NCBI GenBank assembly: GCA_029558435.1
Contig: JAKQEZ010000586.1
Span: 1 to 47,232, forward strand
Length of the DNA: 47,232 nucleotides
Origin: Bacteroidota bacterium
GTDB lineage: Bacteria > Bacteroidota > Bacteroidia > Flavobacteriales > Crocinitomicaceae
Direction of reading: 5' to 3'
This document shows, piece by piece, positions 35,665 to 45,288 of this stretch. Position numbers and translations under genes: made by a program. Positions within the stretch are counted from its first letter, which is position 1. Every line of letters starts with the position of its first letter. The notes below the pieces were generated by a model. The model saw only the letters and a list, made by a program, of their open reading frames with translations. It was not told the DNA's origin and did not search any database.

Positions 35665-36990
35665 ATGTATAGCATTTTTCTTAAAAGTTTAATTGGGTTA
35701 GCCATTGTTCTAACTGGTTTTGTTGGCTTTGCACAAAAGCAGCAACCACTCAATAATTATGCATATCCCGATTTTATTTTGCAAGATACTGCACTTTGCT
35801 CCTTGTATGATTTTGTTGATTTTTCTAAGAATAATTTTCATTTCTACACCGAAAACAGCCCCAATTTTGAGTACCTCTACCACCAATTGGATTCCATGAA
35901 GCGCTTTCAAGACCGCAAGTTGAATTTTTACCACATTGGGGGTTCACACATTCAGGCAGACGTTTATTCTAACGACATTCGCTTGTTTCTACAAACTTCT
36001 AATATCGATTTACCAGGAGAAAGAGGGTGGGTGTTTCCGCTCAATTTGGCGGGAACCAACAATCCGGCAAGTTACCGCATTACCTCTCCCAATTATTTCA
36101 AAGGCTATCGTGTGGTGGGAAACAAAGATAAAACCATTGATTTTGGAACAATGGGAGCTTTGGTAACGTGTGCCGATTCTGTAGTTCATCTAAAATTTGA
36201 ACACAAAAATACCACTTCAAAACCCGGTTTTTGCAAAATCAAAATCTTTCACAATAAAGGCGATTTTCCTTATGAGCTCAATTTCGGCAACGATGAAATA
36301 TTAGTTGTTCAAACCATACATCATCCAGAAATTGGCTATACAGAAATTGAATTTACCGACAAAATTGATTCTGTTAACGTTTATTTTTCGCGCACTGTTT
36401 CGCAAAGAATAGAGTTGGAGTTGTATGGATTTCAATTGCTCAACGAAGATCCGGGGATTTCATACAATACCATCGGCATCAACGGTGCAGGTTTGTATTC
36501 CTATTTAGATTGCAACCGTTTTGAAGAACAATTAAAAACCTATCCACCCGATTTTTTTGCCTTTTCAGTTGGAACCAATGATGCCAATATGCCCTACGAT
36601 GCGTTTAAACCCGAAGTATATCGTAATAATTTAGAAAAAATGATGCAAATTGCCTTGCGTGCCAATCCACATTGTGCGTTGTTGCTAACCGTTCCAAACG
36701 ATGCTTATTACAAAAGAAAATACCTCAATCGCAACGTGGCACGTGAACGTGAAATGATTATTGAATTGGCTAAAAAATACAAAATGGCCGTGTGGGATTT
36801 TTATGGCATTATGGGCGAGTTAGGATCCTCAAAAATTTGGATGCACAAAAGCTTAATGCGTACCGACTTAGTGCATTTTACTTCGCCCGGCTACCATTTC
36901 AAAGGCGAGTTGTTTATTGATGCCTATCTGAAATTTTTACTGCAAATGAAAGAATATTTTGCAGTGGACACAGCCGCCGTAAAAGAATAA
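35665..36990 (+). CDS. Second SGNH/GDSL hydrolase-like protein
   Basis: 441 residues; signal peptide ends near GFA (residue 23). SGNH fold recognised by GTNDAN (block III) and DLVHF (block V, D and H). Block I reads GGSH (92-95) instead of GDS: the nucleophile S94 remains but the usual Asp is Gly, so activity is uncertain. Paired with the upstream gene, as in other Bacteroidetes, probably in envelope glycan O-acetylation or deacetylation (inference). Confidence 0.7.
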   Translation: MYSIFLKSLIGLAIVLTGFVGFAQKQQPLNNYAYPDFILQDTALCSLYDFVDFSKNNFHFYTENSPNFEYLYHQLDSMKRFQDRKLNFYHIGGSHIQADVYSNDIRLFLQTSNIDLPGERGWVFPLNLAGTNNPASYRITSPNYFKGYRVVGNKDKTIDFGTMGALVTCADSVVHLKFEHKNTTSKPGFCKIKIFHNKGDFPYELNFGNDEILVVQTIHHPEIGYTEIEFTDKIDSVNVYFSRTVSQRIELELYGFQLLNEDPGISYNTIGINGAGLYSYLDCNRFEEQLKTYPPDFFAFSVGTNDANMPYDAFKPEVYRNNLEKMMQIALRANPHCALLLTVPNDAYYKRKYLNRNVAREREMIIELAKKYKMAVWDFYGIMGELGSSKIWMHKSLMRTDLVHFTSPGYHFKGELFIDAYLKFLLQMKEYFAVDTAAVKE

Positions 36991-37006
36991 ACGTTTCAAT
37001 TTTTTC

Positions 37007-37768
37007 TTAAAATCCTAAAGTAAATCCAAAAGTGGCGCCTATGTTGTTGCCTTTGTGAATGTAGGGATAGGTTTTCAGATGACTTGGAGTTAACTGCTGA
37101 CGGTATTCAAATTGTAAAAAAGCCCCAAAACGCTTGGTAAAACTATAGTGAATTCCAGCATTGGCAACCACTGAAATACCAAAAGTGTTTACATCTTTAA
37201 TCGTTTTTACAGAGCTTGTTGTGGTTTTCCCATTGTGATTTACAAATTCATCGTCTTGCTTGTATTTAAACTGCATTTGAGGCAGAACTCCAGCACCAAC
37301 GTTGAAACGCACCTTTTTTAAATCGTATTTAAAATGCAATTTAAGTGGAATGCCTATCCAAGTGTATTTTGAGGTGTAGGTGTGACTAGTATCTGTAGCC
37401 TGATAACTGTATTTTTCACTGTTTTGAAAATAAGAAAACCCTGCCTCCCACATCAAATATTTCGATAAATCACTGGTAAATCCTAAAGTTGTTCCCCAAC
37501 CCATGCTGCGTGTTTCGTTGGCACGTTGACCCAAGCTATCCATAAACAAAGGATTTTTGGTGTTAGGTTTTAAAAGTCGGTAACTGCTTCCCAAAGTTCC
37601 ACTTACGTAAACACGGAAATCATAAAAATCTTTTTCTACCGGCTTCACTTTTTCTTTTTTCTTTTTTTCCTTCTTAGCAGCCTTTTCGTCACCCCCAATT
37701 TGAATTTGACTATAACTAAAAGTTGTTAAAATATTTGTAAAAATTAGAAATATCAAAATCTGTTTCAT
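37007..37768 (-). CDS. PorT-like outer-membrane beta-barrel protein
   Basis: 253 residues: signal peptide (about 20), a Lys-rich stretch (about 32-45), then a barrel of about eight strands with alternating aromatic and polar residues (Tyr and Phe girdles visible in the second half). It resembles the Bacteroidetes 'outer membrane beta-barrel' (OMP_b-brl) group. No function known; converges with the second SGNH gene and is divergent to the AsmA gene. Confidence 0.7.
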   Translation of the reverse strand: MKQILIFLIFTNILTTFSYSQIQIGGDEKAAKKEKKKKEKVKPVEKDFYDFRVYVSGTLGSSYRLLKPNTKNPLFMDSLGQRANETRSMGWGTTLGFTSDLSKYLMWEAGFSYFQNSEKYSYQATDTSHTYTSKYTWIGIPLKLHFKYDLKKVRFNVGAGVLPQMQFKYKQDDEFVNHNGKTTTSSVKTIKDVNTFGISVVANAGIHYSFTKRFGAFLQFEYRQQLTPSHLKTYPYIHKGNNIGATFGFTLGF

Positions 37769-37799
37769 AAAAATCTGTTAGATTTACCTATTATTTTTC

Positions 37800-37807
37800 A
37801 AAAATAT
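37800..37807 (-). promoter_or_regulatory. -7 box (TATTTTTG) of the beta-barrel gene
   Basis: Minus-strand TAnnTTTG match about 31 bases before the ATG at 37768, in the divergent spacer to the AsmA gene. Confidence 0.45.
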
Positions 37808-37824
37808 CAAAAAAACACAGCTTA

Positions 37825-40707
37825 ATGGATACTTCAGAAAAGAAAAAAAAGAAAAGTATTGTTAAACGCATCCTCAAATGGTCGGGGATTAGTTTTCTAC
37901 TATTACTCCTTGCAATTATCTTAATTCCTATCTTTTTTAAAGATAAAATTAAAGATTTGGTGCTAGAGGAAGTCAACAAAACCCTTACTGCCAAAGTAGA
38001 GTTAGATGAATTTGACTTGACATTTTTAAGCACTTTCCCGAATTTATCGGTACAGTTAGACGGTGTTCGTGTAAAAGGAACAGGAGATTTTGATGGGGTA
38101 ACCTTGGCAGATGTAAAAACGCTTCGTGCCGATGTTGGTTTTTGGGATGTTGTAAAAGGCGAAACCATTTCTATTGATGCCATTTATTTAAACGAACCAA
38201 AAGTGGATGTGCGTGTATTATATGACGGGCGTGCCAATTTTGATATTGTAAAACCCGATTCTCTTAAAACAGAAGAAGAAAAAAGTGAACCTTCCAACTT
38301 CAAATTGGAATTGAAAAAATATGCCATAGAAAATGCCGATGTGCGTTACGATGATAAACAAGGTGGTTTGTATGCCAATATCGTAAAATTAAATCACATT
38401 GGAAAAGGTGATTTAACTGCCGATGTGGTTGATTTTGAAACTAAAACAACAGCCGATGCCATTACTTTTGAAATGGGAGGTTTGTCGTATTTAAGCAAAG
38501 TTAAAACCGATATTGTTGCCAATTTGTTGTTAGAATTCAACGAAAATGCATCTAAATTTACCTTGAAAGAAAATACATTTCAGTTAAATGCGTTAAAATT
38601 TGGAATTGATGGTTTTTACGAGCAATTAGCCGATAAAGCCAACATGGATTTGGCGTTAAAAGCCGATAAAGCTACATTTAAAGAGTTTATTTCTTTAATT
38701 CCGGCGTTCTACAGAACAGGATACGAAGGTATGCTGGCATCAGGGTCTTTAGCATTGAACGCAAAAGTAAAAGGGGTGTTGGATGATACCAACATGCCAG
38801 GTTGGGATGCCGGAATTAAAGTAGCTAATGCTTCTATTAAATATCCCGATTTACCAGGTAAGATAAATAACATTGCCATTGTTGCTAAGTCACAATTTGC
38901 TGGTGGAAGCAATTTGGATAAAATGACAGTGGATGTGGATAAATTTCATGCTGATTTTGTTGGAAACGTGGTAGATGCAACGTTAAAATTGCGCAATGTG
39001 ATGACCGATCCAGCTATTGCTTCAACATTATTGGCAAAAGTAGATTTGGCTACCCTTGGAAAAGTTATTCCACTTGCAGAAGGAGAAACCTATAACGGTA
39101 AATTGGATGCCGATGTTAGCTTGGACGGACGAATGAGCTACATCGAAAAAGAAAACTACGAAGCGTTTAAAGCATTGGGAACGTTGAATTTGAAAGATTT
39201 TAAATACGTTTCGCCAGAATTAACGCAAGAAGTACAAGTCAATGAAATGCAATTTAGATTTGCACCACAATACTTGGCGTTGGAAAAATTGGACGCTAAA
39301 ACAGGGAACTCTGATTTTGCCATGAATGGAACAATCGATAACTACATGGGTTACATCTTCCGTGATGAGTTGTTGAAAGGAAAATTCACGTTCAACAGTA
39401 ACAACTTGGATTTAGATCAATTGATGAACATTGTGCCAGCTTCTGCCGATACAACAGCGCAACAACCAGCAGCTGCATCAACAACAGAAGAGGCGTTTGA
39501 AATTCCAGGAAACATTGATTTTGCGTTAAATACCAACATCAATAAAGTAAAATTCAACGGTATGGATGCTACCAACGTGCAAGGTGCAGTTACATTGAAA
39601 GACAAAATTGCAACTCTCAATAATTTGAACTTGAATGCAATGGGCGGAAGTATTGGATTAACAGGGCAATACAACACGCAAAATCCTCAAAAACCAAAAG
39701 CAGCAATAGGTTACAACCTAAAAGAATTGGATATTCAACAGTTGGCAAACAACTTCTTGACGATTGAAAAATTGGCACCAATTGCTAAATATGTGCAAGG
39801 TAAAATTTCATCCAACTTTAATTTGTCAACTGATTTAACATCCAACTTTGAACCAGTATTAAATTCTGTAAACGGTTTGGGTGATTTGTTGAGTTCTTCG
39901 GTTTCTATCTCTAATTTAAAAATCTTTGATAAGTTAGAAGATGTTACTAAATTGGCCAATTTCAACAACCAAACAATCAAAAATTTAAAAGCAAGTTTTA
40001 AAATTCAGGACGGAAAATTGGCTGTAAATCCATTTGATATTTTGTTAGGTGGCATCAAAACAACCATTTCGGGCACCAACGGTTTGGATCAATCCATTGA
40101 TTACATCATGAAAATGAATATCCCGAAAGAAAAATTGCCAAAAGAAATGATTAAATTGGTAGAAGACGCCGTTGCAAAAGTGAATAAACTTGCACCAAAA
40201 TTGAATTTAGACGTTATTCCAGCTCAAATTCCAATTAGTGCAAATATCATTGGAACGTTTAAAGATCCTAAAATCAATACCGACTTTAAAGAAAAATTAA
40301 TGGATTTGTCGGGCAACATGAAAGATGCTTTGAAAGACAAAGCCAATGAAGTGGTAAATCAAGTAAAAGATTCTGTAAAAACCGTTGTTAACAATGCCGT
40401 TGAGAAAGGAAAAGAAGAGTTGGAAAAACAAAAACAACAAATCTTAAACTCGGCACAAAAGCAAGCGGATAATGTGAAAGCTGAAGGTAAAAAAGCCGCT
40501 GATAAAATTCGCTCAGAAGCCGATAAAGCATACCAACAAGCGGTTGATGCAGTTTCCAATCCACTGGCTAAAAAAGCCGCTGAAGTTACAGCTAAAAAAG
40601 CAAAAGATGAAGCCTACAAAAAAGCGCAACAAGCAGAAAACGAGGCAAACAAACAAGCCGATGCAATTATGCAAAAAGCCCGCGATGAAGCAGATAAATT
40701 AAAATAA
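37825..40707 (+). CDS. AsmA-family protein with long C-terminal coiled-coil
   Basis: 960 residues. One N-terminal TM helix (about 15-35) holds it in the inner membrane; the AsmA body (about 40-800) is periplasmic and beta-rich, a bridge-like structure in the TamB/YhdP group implicated in phospholipid transport to the outer membrane. From about 805 to the end the chain is Lys/Ala/Glu-rich and helical, with no Pro, likely a coiled-coil. Such a tail is unusual for AsmA proteins. Ends before a strong terminator. Confidence 0.82.
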   Translation: MDTSEKKKKKSIVKRILKWSGISFLLLLLAIILIPIFFKDKIKDLVLEEVNKTLTAKVELDEFDLTFLSTFPNLSVQLDGVRVKGTGDFDGVTLADVKTLRADVGFWDVVKGETISIDAIYLNEPKVDVRVLYDGRANFDIVKPDSLKTEEEKSEPSNFKLELKKYAIENADVRYDDKQGGLYANIVKLNHIGKGDLTADVVDFETKTTADAITFEMGGLSYLSKVKTDIVANLLLEFNENASKFTLKENTFQLNALKFGIDGFYEQLADKANMDLALKADKATFKEFISLIPAFYRTGYEGMLASGSLALNAKVKGVLDDTNMPGWDAGIKVANASIKYPDLPGKINNIAIVAKSQFAGGSNLDKMTVDVDKFHADFVGNVVDATLKLRNVMTDPAIASTLLAKVDLATLGKVIPLAEGETYNGKLDADVSLDGRMSYIEKENYEAFKALGTLNLKDFKYVSPELTQEVQVNEMQFRFAPQYLALEKLDAKTGNSDFAMNGTIDNYMGYIFRDELLKGKFTFNSNNLDLDQLMNIVPASADTTAQQPAAASTTEEAFEIPGNIDFALNTNINKVKFNGMDATNVQGAVTLKDKIATLNNLNLNAMGGSIGLTGQYNTQNPQKPKAAIGYNLKELDIQQLANNFLTIEKLAPIAKYVQGKISSNFNLSTDLTSNFEPVLNSVNGLGDLLSSSVSISNLKIFDKLEDVTKLANFNNQTIKNLKASFKIQDGKLAVNPFDILLGGIKTTISGTNGLDQSIDYIMKMNIPKEKLPKEMIKLVEDAVAKVNKLAPKLNLDVIPAQIPISANIIGTFKDPKINTDFKEKLMDLSGNMKDALKDKANEVVNQVKDSVKTVVNNAVEKGKEELEKQKQQILNSAQKQADNVKAEGKKAADKIRSEADKAYQQAVDAVSNPLAKKAAEVTAKKAKDEAYKKAQQAENEANKQADAIMQKARDEADKLK

Positions 40708-40718
40708 TTGTTTTCAAT

Positions 40719-40752
40719 AACGGCTCGAGGTAAACTCGGGCTGTTTTTTTTT
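40719..40752 (+). terminator. Rho-independent terminator after the AsmA gene
   Basis: Stem of 11 pairs (AACGGCTCGAG with CTCGGGCTGTT, two G-U pairs), loop GTAAA, followed by a run of nine Ts. Confidence 0.88.
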
Positions 40753-40809
40753 ACATGAAAAACAATAATATTACTATCAACAGGTTATATACTACAACTA
40801 AATTTTAAT

Positions 40810-40817
40810 TAAGTTTG
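40810..40817 (+). promoter_or_regulatory. -7 box (TAAGTTTG) of the wzz-ligase operon
   Basis: TAnnTTTG match 31 bases before the ATG at 40849. Confidence 0.45.
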
Positions 40818-40848
40818 TGCAACCTAAAAAAACGTAAATTACAAATAC

Positions 40849-41844
40849 ATGAGTGAAGTTAACGAACAATTGAAGCAAGAACAACAAAATCTGATCGTTT
40901 TTATCTGGAAAAACAGAAAATTAATCATCGCAATTGCCGCGGCAGGTTTTGTGGTTTCATTGGTGATTTCTTTATTGTTGACACCTGTTTTCAAATCATC
41001 GGCTATTGTGTTTCCAACTGCAACCAGTACGGTTTCGTTTTCCGAACAACGCAATGCCAAGGCGTCATCCATGGACTTTGGTGAATCTGAGCAAGCAGAA
41101 CAAATGGTGCAAATCTTACAATCGTCCAACATTCGCGATAAAATTGTAAGTGAATTTGATTTGTATAAACACTATGAAATTGACGATAACGACCCTAATA
41201 AACATTATAAATTAGTAAAAACGTTCAAAGAAAATTTTAGTTTTTCTCGCACACGCTACGGTTCCATTGCTATTGATGTGTACGATATCAACCCAGAAAA
41301 AGCTGCTGCAATGGCCAATCGTATTGTTGATTTAATTGATACGGTTAAAAATCAAATGATTGAACAACGTACCGTTGAGGCTTTTAAAATTGCAGCGCGT
41401 AAAAAAGACATGTTGCAAAGCGAATTAAAACAGATTGATATTAAAATTGATAGCTTGGCAAATTTAGGTGTGATGAACGTGGATGCTCGTGCGGGATTGT
41501 ATCAAGCGTTGGTGGATGCTAAAAGTCCAGCAGAAAAAACAGAAATCAAACAAAAATTGCTTATCAACGAAAAAGATGGTGCGCTTTACGATAAATTGGA
41601 GCATTTCCGTCGCGAAAAAATTACAGCCTACGAGTTGTTTATGGCAATCTACGAACAAGCAGAGTCGGATGCACACACGCAGTTGAACCATAAATTTGTG
41701 GTTGAAAGAGCTGTTGTTCCCGATAAAAAAGACAAACCAAAACGCATGATTGTGGTGTTGTTGGGTACAATGGGCGCAACCATTTTCTCCATCTTTGCCC
41801 TGTTGGTGCGCGATAAAATCAGAGAACTTAAGAAAATTGCCTAA
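40849..41844 (+). CDS. Wzz-like polysaccharide chain-length regulator
   Basis: 331 residues with a TM helix near each end (about 25-50 and 300-322) and a coiled, charged periplasmic domain between: the Wzz/PCP topology. Such proteins set the chain length of O-antigen or capsule. No C-terminal tyrosine kinase domain, so a Wzz/PCP-1 type rather than a Wzc. Encoded with no gap before the O-antigen-ligase-like gene. Confidence 0.85.
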   Translation: MSEVNEQLKQEQQNLIVFIWKNRKLIIAIAAAGFVVSLVISLLLTPVFKSSAIVFPTATSTVSFSEQRNAKASSMDFGESEQAEQMVQILQSSNIRDKIVSEFDLYKHYEIDDNDPNKHYKLVKTFKENFSFSRTRYGSIAIDVYDINPEKAAAMANRIVDLIDTVKNQMIEQRTVEAFKIAARKKDMLQSELKQIDIKIDSLANLGVMNVDARAGLYQALVDAKSPAEKTEIKQKLLINEKDGALYDKLEHFRREKITAYELFMAIYEQAESDAHTQLNHKFVVERAVVPDKKDKPKRMIVVLLGTMGATIFSIFALLVRDKIRELKKIA

Positions 41845-43296
41845 ATGCAAACCTTCCGTAAAAATAGCTGGATACTATTTTGGAGCGTTTGTTACCTTGT
41901 AATTGCTTCTATTTTGTTGTGGAAGCGACAAGAATTTTTAGTGCTTTTTCCCATCGGTTTGTTGGCTGTTTTTGCAGCAATTTACTACACCGAACAAACA
42001 TTTTTAGCCTTGGCTTTTTTTACGCCACTATCGGTTAATATTGAACAATATACCGATAGTTTTGGACTGTTCATTCCAACCGAACCGCTCTTGTTTGGCT
42101 TTTTATTGCTCTTTGTGATGCAGCAGTTTTTAAAAAACAACATTATTCGCGAAGTTTGGAAATCACCCATTGTTTGGGCGGTTATTTTTTATCTCTTTTG
42201 GATGTTGGTGGCCTCAATTTTGAGTACCCATCCAATTGTTTCTCTTAAATATTTGTTGGCAAGAATTTGGTTGATTGTGCCACTTTTGTTTTTTGGGCCG
42301 CTCATTTTTGCTAAAATAAGCAACAGAACAACGTTTTTATGGCTGTTTTCTATCGGAATGACCATTGCTATGATTTACATCATTCTTAACCATGCACAAT
42401 ACAGTTTTGGTGAAAAAGAATCGCATTGGGTGAGTTGGCCATTTTTTAAAGACCATACCATTTATGGCGCCACCATTGCCCTGCAAACACCGTTGGTAAT
42501 TGGTTTGTATTTCTCCAAAAAATATCCACCTCTAACCCAAGTTGTATTGATAGGAATGATCATCGTTAACTTGTTGGGCTTGTATTTTTCATATACCCGT
42601 GCAGCGTGGTTGAGCGTTATTGGTGCTGTGGGTGTGTTGTTGCTCATTCGTTTTAAAATTAAATTTAGTTGGATTGCCCTTGTGGTAGTAATTGTTGGAA
42701 CAGTGGTGGCTGTTAGTTGGACACAAATCAACCATTATCTTGAACAAAACCGTTACGAACATACCACCGAAGATTTTGGAGAACGCATGCAATCTGCTAC
42801 CAATGTTACCACAGATGCCTCCAACTTAGAGCGCATCAACCGTTGGCAATGTGCCGTTGACATGTTTTTGGAAAAACCAATGACCGGATTTGGGCCCGGA
42901 ACCTATGCTTTTGAATATGCCCGCTTTCAACGTCCCGAAAATTTAACCATTATTTCCACCAATTTTGGCGATTTAGGCAATGCCCACAGCGAATTTTTAG
43001 GAGCACTATCAGAAATGGGTATTTTTGGTTTATTGGCTGTCATTGCATTGGTGGCTACTATTTTCTACCAGTCCATCACCTTGTATGTGCGCTGGCCACA
43101 CGAAGAAAAAGAAAACCGCATCCTCCTTTTAAGCATGATTTTATCCATGACTACCTATTTCATTCACGCCTTTTTGAACAACTTTTTAGACACCGACAAA
43201 GCGGCCGTTCCAATTTGGGGCATGTGTGCTATTGTTATTGCTATGCAACGTGAATTGAACGAAAGAGGGAAGGAGAAAGCAAACACCTCCAACTAA
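41845..43296 (+). CDS. O-antigen ligase/polymerase-like membrane protein
   Basis: 483 residues with about 12 TM helices and a large periplasmic loop (about 300-385) typical of the Wzy_C/WaaL superfamily; that loop carries the family's RINRWQCAVDMF and GFGPGTYAFEYARFQ blocks and the AHSEFLGALSEMG motif. It either polymerises O-units or attaches the chain to lipid A core; ligase and polymerase are not separable by sequence. ATG immediately follows the stop of the Wzz-like gene. Confidence 0.85.
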   Translation: MQTFRKNSWILFWSVCYLVIASILLWKRQEFLVLFPIGLLAVFAAIYYTEQTFLALAFFTPLSVNIEQYTDSFGLFIPTEPLLFGFLLLFVMQQFLKNNIIREVWKSPIVWAVIFYLFWMLVASILSTHPIVSLKYLLARIWLIVPLLFFGPLIFAKISNRTTFLWLFSIGMTIAMIYIILNHAQYSFGEKESHWVSWPFFKDHTIYGATIALQTPLVIGLYFSKKYPPLTQVVLIGMIIVNLLGLYFSYTRAAWLSVIGAVGVLLLIRFKIKFSWIALVVVIVGTVVAVSWTQINHYLEQNRYEHTTEDFGERMQSATNVTTDASNLERINRWQCAVDMFLEKPMTGFGPGTYAFEYARFQRPENLTIISTNFGDLGNAHSEFLGALSEMGIFGLLAVIALVATIFYQSITLYVRWPHEEKENRILLLSMILSMTTYFIHAFLNNFLDTDKAAVPIWGMCAIVIAMQRELNERGKEKANTSN

Positions 43297-43399
43297 TTTT
43301 CATTTTTACATTGAACGCATAATAGTTTGCGCATTTCCACTTTATTCTTAAATTAGTCACTTTCATAGAAAATTCAATACTCAACTGATTAATAAAAGA

Positions 43400-45121
43400 A
43401 TGAAAAACGTTAAAGAAGCTGCTAATTTTATTTGGTCTATTGCCGACCTACTTCGTGGAGATTACCGACAAAGTGATTATGGAAAAGTAATTCTTCCGCT
43501 AACGGTATTAAGACGCTTGGATTGTGTTTTAGATGCTACCAAGGCAAAAGTTCTCAAAGAATACGAACAAATGAAATCATCTAATATTCAAAATTTAGAT
43601 CCTATTTTGAACAGAGCGGCTGGATTGAAATTTCACAACCACAGTGCTTTTGATTTCAATAAACTAATTGCAGACCCAAATAACATTGCTGCAAACTTGC
43701 GTAACTACATCAATGGTTTTTCGGAAGAAGCACGAGAAATTATTGAACAGTTTGAGTTTGATAATCAAATTACGAAGCTGGATGACAACAATTTGTTGTT
43801 TATGGTGATGAAACGCTTTCAAGAAGTGGATTTACACCCCAAAACAGTGTCGTCTATGGATATGGGCTATATGTTTGAAGAACTTATCCGAAAATTTGCC
43901 GAACTATCCAACGAAACGGCTGGAGAACACTTTACTCCTCGCGAAGTTATTAAATTGATGGTGAATATTTTGTTTATGGACGACCGTCAAGCGCTCACCC
44001 AAAAAGGAATTGTAAAAACCATTTACGATTGCTGTGCTGGAACGGGTGGAATGTTGTCTGTTGCCGAAGAATATTTGAATGAATTGAACCCCGATGCGCG
44101 TTTGGAAGTGTTTGGGCAAGAACTCAACCCAGAGTCGTATGCTATTTGTAAATCGGATATGCTGATAAAAGGACAAAATCCGTCCAATATCAAAAAAGGA
44201 AACAGTATTTCTGAGGATAAACTCCCTGCTGAAAAATTTGATTATTTAATTACCAATCCGCCTTTTGGTGTGAAATGGGAAAAATATGCCAAGGTTGTGC
44301 GTGAAGAACACGAATCACTTGGGCATGGTGGTCGTTTTGGTGCTGGCTTGCCCTCTGTTTCGGATGGTTCATTTTTGTTTTTAATGCACTTAATGAGCAA
44401 GATGAAACCAACAGACAAAGGTGGTTCGCGTTTGGCAATTGTGTTTAATGGTTCTCCGTTGTTTTCAGGTTCGCCAAGTTCTAAGAAAAACGAAAGCAGT
44501 ATCCGTCAATGGGTAATTGAAAACGATTTGTTGGAAGCAGTAATTGCCCTACCCAGCCAGTTGTTTTACAACACAGGTATTTCAACTTATATTTGGGTCA
44601 TTTCCAATCACAAGCCCAAAAACAGAAAAGGAAAAGTGCAACTTATCAATGCCGTTGAATTTTTTAAGAAGATGAGTAAATCATTGGGCGACAAACGCAA
44701 TGAACTTTCGGATGAACACATTGCACAAATTACTCAACTTTATGGTGATTTTGAAGAAAATCAATATGTTAAAGTTTTTGACAACCCCGATTTTGGTTAT
44801 TCAAAAGTAACCGTTGAGCGCCCCTTACGCGATGAAAATGGAAACATTATCAAAGATAAAAAAGGTCCAAAACCAGATGCAAGCCTTAGAGATACCGAAA
44901 ACATTCCTTTGAAAGAAGATATTTCAGAGTACATGAAGCGTGAAGTGCTTCCTCATGTTCCAGACGCTTGGATTGACGAAACAAAAACAAATATTGGCTA
45001 CGAAATCAACTTTACCAAGTATTTTTACCAATACAAGCCTTTGCGTTCTTTGGAAGAAATTAGAGCAGATATTTTGGCGTTGGAGCAAGAAACGGATGGT
45101 TTAATTAAAGAGGTTATTTGA
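43400..45121 (+). CDS. hsdM: Type I restriction-modification methyltransferase subunit HsdM
   Basis: 573 residues. N-terminal HsdM_N-like helical domain (about 1-140), then an N6-adenine methylase domain: SAM motif I DCCAGTGG (210-217), target motif IV NPPFGVKW (286-293). The C-terminal helical segment (about 535-573) fits the HsdS-binding part. It methylates adenine in the host recognition site as part of HsdM2HsdS. In this window HsdS is only a 5' remnant and HsdR is not seen, so it may be orphaned. Confidence 0.93.
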   Translation: MKNVKEAANFIWSIADLLRGDYRQSDYGKVILPLTVLRRLDCVLDATKAKVLKEYEQMKSSNIQNLDPILNRAAGLKFHNHSAFDFNKLIADPNNIAANLRNYINGFSEEAREIIEQFEFDNQITKLDDNNLLFMVMKRFQEVDLHPKTVSSMDMGYMFEELIRKFAELSNETAGEHFTPREVIKLMVNILFMDDRQALTQKGIVKTIYDCCAGTGGMLSVAEEYLNELNPDARLEVFGQELNPESYAICKSDMLIKGQNPSNIKKGNSISEDKLPAEKFDYLITNPPFGVKWEKYAKVVREEHESLGHGGRFGAGLPSVSDGSFLFLMHLMSKMKPTDKGGSRLAIVFNGSPLFSGSPSSKKNESSIRQWVIENDLLEAVIALPSQLFYNTGISTYIWVISNHKPKNRKGKVQLINAVEFFKKMSKSLGDKRNELSDEHIAQITQLYGDFEENQYVKVFDNPDFGYSKVTVERPLRDENGNIIKDKKGPKPDASLRDTENIPLKEDISEYMKREVLPHVPDAWIDETKTNIGYEINFTKYFYQYKPLRSLEEIRADILALEQETDGLIKEVI

Positions 45122-45148
45122 ACGTATGTTAAATTTTAAATTTCTTTG

Positions 45149-45156
45149 TATCTTTG
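45149..45156 (+). promoter_or_regulatory. -7 box (TATCTTTG) of the candidate RNA / abi transcript
   Basis: Exact TAnnTTTG match 28 bases after the hsdM stop and 133 bases before the abi start, far enough away that the transcript would carry a long leader. Predicted start near 45160. No clear -33 TTG at the expected distance. Confidence 0.5.
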
Positions 45157-45159
45157 CAC

Positions 45160-45278
45160 CAGATTTAATGAAACAATTTGTATTATTGTACGTTAAAACA
45201 CTTGTAGTTAGATTTTTTTTATTTCAAAATAATACACCTCCCATGCCTCTCACAGAAGCACACTTGGGGGGTTTTTTC
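45160..45278 (+). ncRNA. Candidate structured small RNA upstream of the abi gene
   Basis: About 119 bases bounded by a TAnnTTTG box and a Rho-independent terminator, with no open frame of note. TGTATTATT (45179-45187) is perfectly complementary to AATAATACA (45228-45236), closing a domain that abuts the terminator stem directly; a smaller A+U stem (TAAAA 194-198 / TTTTA 217-221, last three digits) can form inside. The abi start codon lies 11 bases after the T-run. It could be an antitoxin-like RNA of the abi gene or a leader attenuator. Ends are estimates. Confidence 0.45.
45236..45277 (+). terminator. Rho-independent terminator/attenuator before the abi gene
   Basis: Eight-pair stem ACCTCCCA with TGGGGGGT (one G-U), loop of 21 bases, followed directly by TTTTTT. 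The abi ATG comes 11 bases later, so abi can be expressed only by read-through. Confidence 0.75.
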
Positions 45279-45288
45279 TTTCTAGGAT

